From Wolfiporia cocos (Eukaryota > Basidiomycota > Agaricomycetes > Polyporales > Phaeolaceae), in contig JACCLO010000012.1 in assembly GCA_029448655.1 (NCBI GenBank), positions 2,418,001-2,482,000 of the forward strand: a stretch of 64,000 nucleotides of DNA. Direction: 5' to 3'. Below, one piece after another: positions 57,998 through 64,000 of the stretch (its first letter is position 1; the number at the start of each line of letters is the position of its first letter). Position numbers and translations under genes: made by a program. A model generated the notes under the pieces. It searched no databases. It was not told where the DNA came from and saw nothing but the letters and a program-made list of their open reading frames with translations.

Positions 57998-60107
57998 AAG
58001 TCCCCTATACGGTTATGTGTGCTCGTTCAAACGCATACAGCTTACTCTGTACTGTGTTTCCTCTTTGTGGATATCTGGCCTCAATCGATAGCTGAGTCTC
58101 ACGATGCCTGGTAATCTGTAATGTCTGGTGCTCCTGACGGGTTTCTTGAGATGTTGCAGGCTCTAGAGCCGAGGCAACATACAGCCTTCTGGAAATGGCT
58201 ATTGTGGACCGCAATCATGACAGCCAGGGTTCCCTGGGTCTTCTTGCGCAGTCTTTGCGCAGTATCAGGTCATTCAGTAGTTGCGCAGTGGTCGAGTCAA
58301 CCGCCCTAAATTGTTGCTGGTACGTCTACAGCTGCCGCTTATTTCCCGCTTCTCGAACAAGTGTCTGCAAAAGCTTGTTCGTGATTGGGGAGAATTGGGC
58401 GCTTGCCAAAAACCCGGAAAAAAAGCGGCAGTGCGTAGGCTCACAGTGGCGTCTTCGGCCCTCTTATTCCCGTCGACATGGATTGCGCAGTGTAGGCGGC
58501 CATGTCAGACGAATAGTTCACAGAATGCTGCGATCTGTTCAGGAACCAGTATGGTATATGGGGCGAGTCTCTCAAAGGCCGACCATTTCTAAGACCCAGT
58601 CGGTCGTAGTCGACGCTTAGTGAAATCTCTCCGATCCAATCGGCGACGCAGATACACGCAGAAGGATAATTGTACTGCGCCTCAAGGCAGTTCTTCTCCG
58701 CAATCCAGGACAAACGACTTTTATGCCCAACTACAAATATATCGGGCTTGCTTTCATCAGCGCTTAGCAATATGGCCACAATCAAGGTACGTCCTCCAAC
58801 AATCCAATCACGAGGCACTGATGCCGGGACGGTACAGCAGATACCATCCTTTGGGTAACGCAGCTTATCGTGCGCTCCTCACACCGAAGGTAATACATCG
58901 CTACGACCTTATTTGAGCACTCCAGCTTCACCCTATCTTCGAGGGCATGAAGCAGTATGCATCGTCTCGGTTCATGCAATGCTCCCGCGATGTTGGCTCG
59001 ATTCATAGATAGGCTTCCCGCTTGTGCCACACTTACGAGCGCTGAAGTGTGAACGCAGCCGTGCGTATGAGTATGCTCAACCTGTCATTTACAGGTGCAT
59101 TTACCTGAGCCCATCTCGCGCAAATAAGCTTAAATTGCGTCCACGTACAGGAATGCCTTCTCCATCTCCCGTTCCTCGCCGCCAGGTACAGGCTCGCCAC
59201 AGCGTGAGTGATGTCCGTCGCGAACACAGATTATTCCCTCGTTGATTTTGCTGAGCCAGAGCTGGCACATGGTGAGTACCGAGCAAGGGGAGAGTGGTGT
59301 CTAGGGGACTTGTCAGAGCGCTGCGAATTCTCACCCGTTCTGTCTCTGTTGTGGCTGCCTTGCTCGATCAATTGCGCGGTACTCTTGACGTTATTAAATG
59401 CATCGTCCCGGGGTTGCTGACTTTGATCGATCCAGAGTCCCTCAGTCACGTGCGAGGGGCAACCTTGCATGCCGTAGATAAGCTCATCACAGCAGTACGA
59501 TGTGATGTCATGCAATCTAGCAAGGCGAGCGCGTATGCCACTGATTCCGAAAACAACATGTATAGCACATCAATGTAAATCAAACGCTGACTTCGCGGAT
59601 CAAGGATTAGAGCGATATATAGGAATGCCCCGGTCTCTGACCAGTGCAAGGGAAAACTCACACCATTTGTTGAACTAAGGACTCATGAATTTTGCAGTCA
59701 CAACAATCGATCGTATTCTCATGTGTGCGTACAATGCTGAACTCTCGCAGCCACTGTATCTGCGTGTCGGTGTAGTGCACAACTTGTATCTATTGACCAT
59801 TCACATCTGTAGCTGGTACGTGCGTTCCCAAACACCGTGCAGTATTGACCTTCCTAATGGCATGAAGCCTTCGAGCGCGTTACACCACGGCCATGCACTG
59901 GCAACTCATACATTTTAAATTGTGGAGAGATTTTCTAACCTCCAGTACCGTTCTCTGCAATGGCATTCTGACCACATGGGGCGGTTAACAAACAATCGCA
60001 CCAACCCCAGCAATCAAACACATAGCAAGATAAGTATTTGAACGCACTTCAACAAAAATGTAGCACCGTTAGTAGGAGAATTGACAAGGAGTAAGCAACT
60101 ACGTACG
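57998..60107. other. Intergenic region, no gene recognised
   Basis: Frames at 58195-58620 and 59294-59578 (plus) are open for 94-141 codons, with plausible intron borders nearby, but show no recognisable motif. Confidence 0.45.
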
Positions 60108-60828
60108 CTATACACACGCGTAATATGCTTCAATTCGAACGCTCTCAACATTATTTTCCCATCCCGGGAATTGTGCTTTTGCATAGAGATGCAGCTTATC
60201 TCCCGTCTTAAATTGTTCGAGCCATTTTCTGTCGTCAGGGTTATGATGTACGCTCCATGTGTTGACGTGCGTGCGCGGCGTCCAGGAAGCATGGATATTG
60301 TACTGAACGATACGAGGCGTCAGGTCAGAGGCAGGCAGAGATTGCAACGGCCCTGCTTCGCCTCCTGCCTCAAACCAGGTGTATGAGCCATGATATGTTC
60401 CCTTTGTACCGACTCCCGAGTTACTCCATCCTGCGTCGCATATTACTTAGCTGTCTTTATCGTTTAGTCAAGATCTGCTTACCTTGGTCGTGAGACCGAG
60501 TTATGAATACAACCTTCCGCAAAGGCTTGACCGGCATATATCCTGTGATGGTAAGGGACATATAGAGTATATCAACGATTGTTGCGCTCTCTGCGCAAGC
60601 CATCACCTCATCATCGCGCTCCTCGACGATGCGAACCCAATATTCGGCGATGGAGAGAATTTGTTTGGCAACCTCAACTGGAATACGACCGCATTCTGTT
60701 AAGATTCCCTGTGTCAGGAAAACGTCGTCCGCGTTCCGAGGATTGTAGTCATCGTCTACAACAGCGTGCTGAGAGCTTATTAAGGGCATATTAGATGGCG
60801 CTTGGTATGATGAGTTCTGTAGATACAT
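60108..60828 (-). CDS. Conserved fungal protein of unknown function
   Basis: 222 residues from two exons (60483-60828 and 60108-60430) joined by a GTAAGC intron that restores RSHDQGW in phase. I recognise the pattern from many uncharacterised fungal proteins: an N-terminal ECGRIPVEVAKQIL helix followed by an AEYW motif, then KVVFITRSHDQGW, GTYHGSYTWFEA, and at the end a TGDKLHLYAKAQFPGW block with a VESVRIEAYYA strand. Some relatives are labelled ankyrin-repeat proteins, but no ankyrin repeat is visible here. There is no signal peptide or membrane segment. The start at 60828 is the first ATG in a frame open further upstream, so a 5' exon may be missing. Confidence 0.75.
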
Positions 60829-62861
60829 TTGTGTCGGAGTAGGTGCTGCCCCAAGATGCAAAGCTATTGGGCCTACCAGTGTGATATTGCGATTGACTGA
60901 GCGGTATGTATGGTCATGAGCTTGTCGGAGTGCTGAAAGTATCTTCTATAAAGAATTCTCGCTGCCACCTATGTATAGGTGTATCCCAAGAGACTGAGGA
61001 AAGTGAGAGGTACAGCCAAGCGTCGACTTTAGTATATATACATGTGTCTGACGTGGCTTCTGGCCGAGTCAGCGGTGTCGTAGAAGTTTCAGGGACGCGT
61101 AAGATCACGTGATGTGACTTATTGTAATTTATATGGATGAGGTTGTAAGGGGTACTATGGCTGGACCCCTTCTGCACAATAGAGGTGATTTGTTTTCGAT
61201 AATTATGACTGCGGCACCAAATTTATGAGCTCCATTGCCAAATTTTCGAAAGGGAGCGCCATAGATCATTGCATCAGATGCCAATTGGCCTGTGTGAAGC
61301 TCCCACGTTCAGACCCTGCTCTCTGGAATGTTACTTGCGGACGGGAGTTACTCTGAGACCATTCATGCTGCCTAGATGATGCAGGAGAATCAAGCTGGAG
61401 TTGAGACATAGGTTTTAAAGGTAGTGTTCTGGCACTTTACTTGCGGCTGACTGACGAAACATTCTGAGATTAGCGCCGTGGGGTATTTATGATGCCACAC
61501 TCCTCAACAACAAATCACCTTTAATGGACCACTTCTGCATAATCGACTCTGCAGGGGCAGCATTGCATTGAAAAATATTTGCGTAGATGCTTTACGTGTA
61601 TACTGATGTTGCTGTGGAATTTTACTTACATCCCTGGCTTACGTCGTTGTGCACAATATTAATGATGAATACTGTGTTTTCAGAGCTCCGAGAACCCAGG
61701 GTATGACGTAACTTGTAAGATCTGGTCCGATCTTGTGACTCGAGCACTCTGGCGCTGTGATAGGAGGATGCTACACATTGAAATGATAGAGATACCATGT
61801 TTCACGGAGCAGGCATCAGGCTGCTGCGAGGATATGCAACAAAATCGCGCAGGCGTGACGAACTGTGGGCGCCTTTCCTGTCGTAGAAATCATGCTTTTG
61901 AATTCCGATCCGGCAAATAGCGCTACCAACAGCTCGTGCGTAGTACTATTGGGCAGCCGATACGCCGACTGATTGCCGTGATGGCGGGATGCTCGGCATG
62001 TTGTGGCTGATTGTGACGAAATTGTGCATTACAGGTCTCTTCTCACCAATACCCCTCGGTTTCAACAATGCTGACTCCATTTGCATACTCCATTTAAAAT
62101 ACTGTATATTGGATACTATGCTATATACTGGAAGCAGTCCGGAGACGAACGGGGCATGCATTGTGTACTTATTCGCGTGCCATCAAAATTGTGCAGAAGG
62201 AGTCCAGCCATAGTATGGGGAGATTGGCCTGAATGCTTATTCGAGGTCGTCTTGAATGTGCTTCTCGAACCAGAGCGTTTCTTTCATGATGTTGCCGCGA
62301 GGGATGTAAAAATTAAAGTCTAACGAGTCAGGATAAGGTCAAGGCGAGGATAGAATAAAGCAAAGCTGCAGGCTGAATGTATGGCTTCTATGCTATCGAA
62401 CCACACATATGATGCAAGCGCAGCTGGGAAACATATGTCAGCAGGCTACTTGGGTGAATGCTGTGAATACATCACACATGTCAGTTCCGGAATTTGTATA
62501 TTGCCCTGCCCTCCACCTTTCCACGAGATCGAGTTGAGAAGCAACGTACAGACGGAGGCAGGATATAAGAGATTGAATAGATGATGTCAGTCTTTCAGAA
62601 CTTCGCTCTTGCTACGGACAGTCCTGGGAGACCCCATGAAATGGAGTGACTAGAAGCATGATTAGCCACCTTCGCCAAAGGCAAAATGCTGTATCGGCAG
62701 CACCATATAGGTGGGCCTCACTGCTTTAGCTCATTCCTAACACGCAACATATCAGGCGCTCTTTGTGGCTCGGTTCTACACCCTCCGATAAAATGACACA
62801 GGAAGTCCTCCATGAGCCTTCAAACTAGAACTTGTTTCTCAATATCTCTAGAAAGCTTCAG
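60829..62861. other. Intergenic region, no gene recognised
   Basis: Two kilobases with only short frames. No repeats or RNA genes were recognised. Confidence 0.45.
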
Positions 62862-62947
62862 GGGCATGTGGTGTAGTTGGTTATCACGCTCGCTTAGCAT
62901 CGTTTCATGTTTGCGAGAGGGGTCCGGTTCGATCCCGGACATGTCCA
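62862..62947 (+). tRNA. tRNA-Ala (anticodon AGC) with a 12-base intron
   Basis: The 7-base acceptor stem pairs GGGCATG with CATGTCC and includes the G3-U70 wobble pair, the alanine identity element. The discriminator base is A. The D arm GTG...CAC, anticodon stem CTCGC/GCGAG and T arm TCCGG-TTCGATC-CCGGA are intact. The anticodon loop reads TTAGCA, then about 12 extra bases, then T, which places an intron just after position 37, the standard eukaryotic site. Overall it resembles fungal tRNA-Ala(AGC). Confidence 0.92.
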
Positions 62948-64000
62948 TAATTTTTGCGGCCGATTTGGCTAGTTTCAATCTGATCTTGAAGATCCTAGGA
63001 TGAGCGATTTCGCGCATGCATCTAACACGTGTTCAAGCGCAGTTTTTGGTTGCCGTTTCTCGCCGATGATCGGTGATCGATGGTATCGATCTTGGCACGA
63101 TCAAATACATGGCGTCAATGCACCATGCATCAACGCATCATGTTTTGAGCCTGCTAAATTGCCTGAGGGGACAGAGTCACCGAAAGAACGAAGCCCGATA
63201 GTGCAGTGTAGTGTATGTCTGATAATGGGAGTCGATAGAGCAACGTTGTCATATCAATGACTCACTGTGTCTGCTTCCGTTGTAAGCCAAACAGTTAGAC
63301 AAACGAGCCTGCAAATACGACGACTCACCTCCATACAGACTGATCCATATAAGCAGTACGAAGGAGAGCTAGGCTGTTCCGTTCGCTTTTTAGTTGCAAG
63401 ATACATTATGAATATATATGGGCGACTTCTGCGCTTTTTGCACGGATCCTGCACTAGGCAACAAATACCTGTTGCAGTCTCTGGTGTTGCCAAAAGCTAT
63501 TTCTCGGCTATATGGACAATCCCGTCATTCAATGGTGCAGTACTATGGCTGTAAGTAGCCTCCATGGTCGATCTCACTACGCATCTGGATATCGATGGAG
63601 ATCAATCATTAAGTTAATACTACACCGGAAGCACGATCCAGTACTGTCTCGTCCGAAAGCGATGGGATGTGATGTATTCACGAGACCAGAGAGTATTGTG
63701 TACACCTCTTGTCTATTGATGCAATCAGCTGCTTGACATACCCGCACAGTGCAGACCACCGTTACTTCATGTACCGGCACCCCGCCGGCGTTTTCCGCTG
63801 AGTCGGATGTTTTCCGGGTTCAGCCACAACGCCACCGACGTGCTCCTTCCAAGCAATGCACACATACCAGCTGCCAGTTCTGAGCTCTTGCTCATCCATA
63901 TATCTTGTACAATATCTCATGCGGATACCGAAGTCGACAATCACGCGCCAGTGCGGAAGTTGGCACCTGCTGCCAAGAAGAAGCCACAGGCACATCGCTG
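62948..64000. other. Terminal region, no gene recognised
   Basis: Only short frames, with nothing supportable before the window edge. Confidence 0.45.

Noticed and set aside
58195..58620. A 141-codon plus-strand frame as a gene.
   Set aside because: No motif. A plausible intron inside it would change the frame, and neither version resembles a known protein.

Overview
The window looks like the chromosome of a filamentous basidiomycete, most likely an Agaricomycete. It has many introns of about 45-60 bases with GT-AG (a few GC-AG) borders, tandem cytochrome P450 genes, a CFEM cell-surface protein, a DUF6534-type membrane protein, a cellular RNA-dependent RNA polymerase (RdRP), and Ty3/gypsy and hAT elements. 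All calls come from reading the sequence and checking splice phases by hand; no database search was possible.

Layout. 1-11.4 kb: a P450 cluster on the minus strand. It holds an apparently intact copy cut by the window edge (to 1925), a younger duplicate killed by several lesions (5881-7898), an intact 575-residue paralogue (9249-11409), and between the first two a badly decayed P450 in the opposite orientation (3482-5445). 12.4-33.2 kb: a nest of mobile elements. A 1.8-kb non-autonomous hAT element (12429-14227, 8-base target duplication) abuts a 716-base inverted-repeat element whose arms carry tRNA-like sequences. That element is split by a very young Ty3/gypsy element (14555-20524, identical LTRs, open 1724-residue polyprotein, most of gag missing). 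A related older element lies inverted at 22381-31274 and is itself interrupted by a solo LTR of another family. A second solo LTR and a second 716-base element follow (31903-33177).

34.7-63 kb: ordinary, sparsely spaced host genes. These are a three-repeat Myb factor (34764-36582, minus), a P-loop ATPase/kinase-like protein (41639-42335, minus), divergent from it a 17-exon gene fusing a QDE-1-type RdRP to an Upf1-like SF1 helicase (42749-48665), a convergent flavin-reductase-like protein (48798-49972, minus), a DUF6534-like membrane protein (51984-53727), an FAD-monooxygenase tail fragment (about 55565-55754), a CFEM protein with a probable GPI anchor (57102-57997), a conserved fungal protein of unknown function (60108-60828, minus) and a tRNA-Ala gene with an intron (62862-62947).

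The most striking systems are two. First, the single-chain RdRP-helicase suggests that two parts of an RNA-silencing complex are covalently joined; it carries one apparent 1-base frameshift. Second, the Ty3/gypsy family encodes all five dUTPase motifs between gag and protease, shows the sequence signature of Tf1-type self-priming, and has an unexplained conserved C-terminal domain. The two retroelement copies also show the genome's decay process: all six LTR differences in the older copy are CpG transitions.
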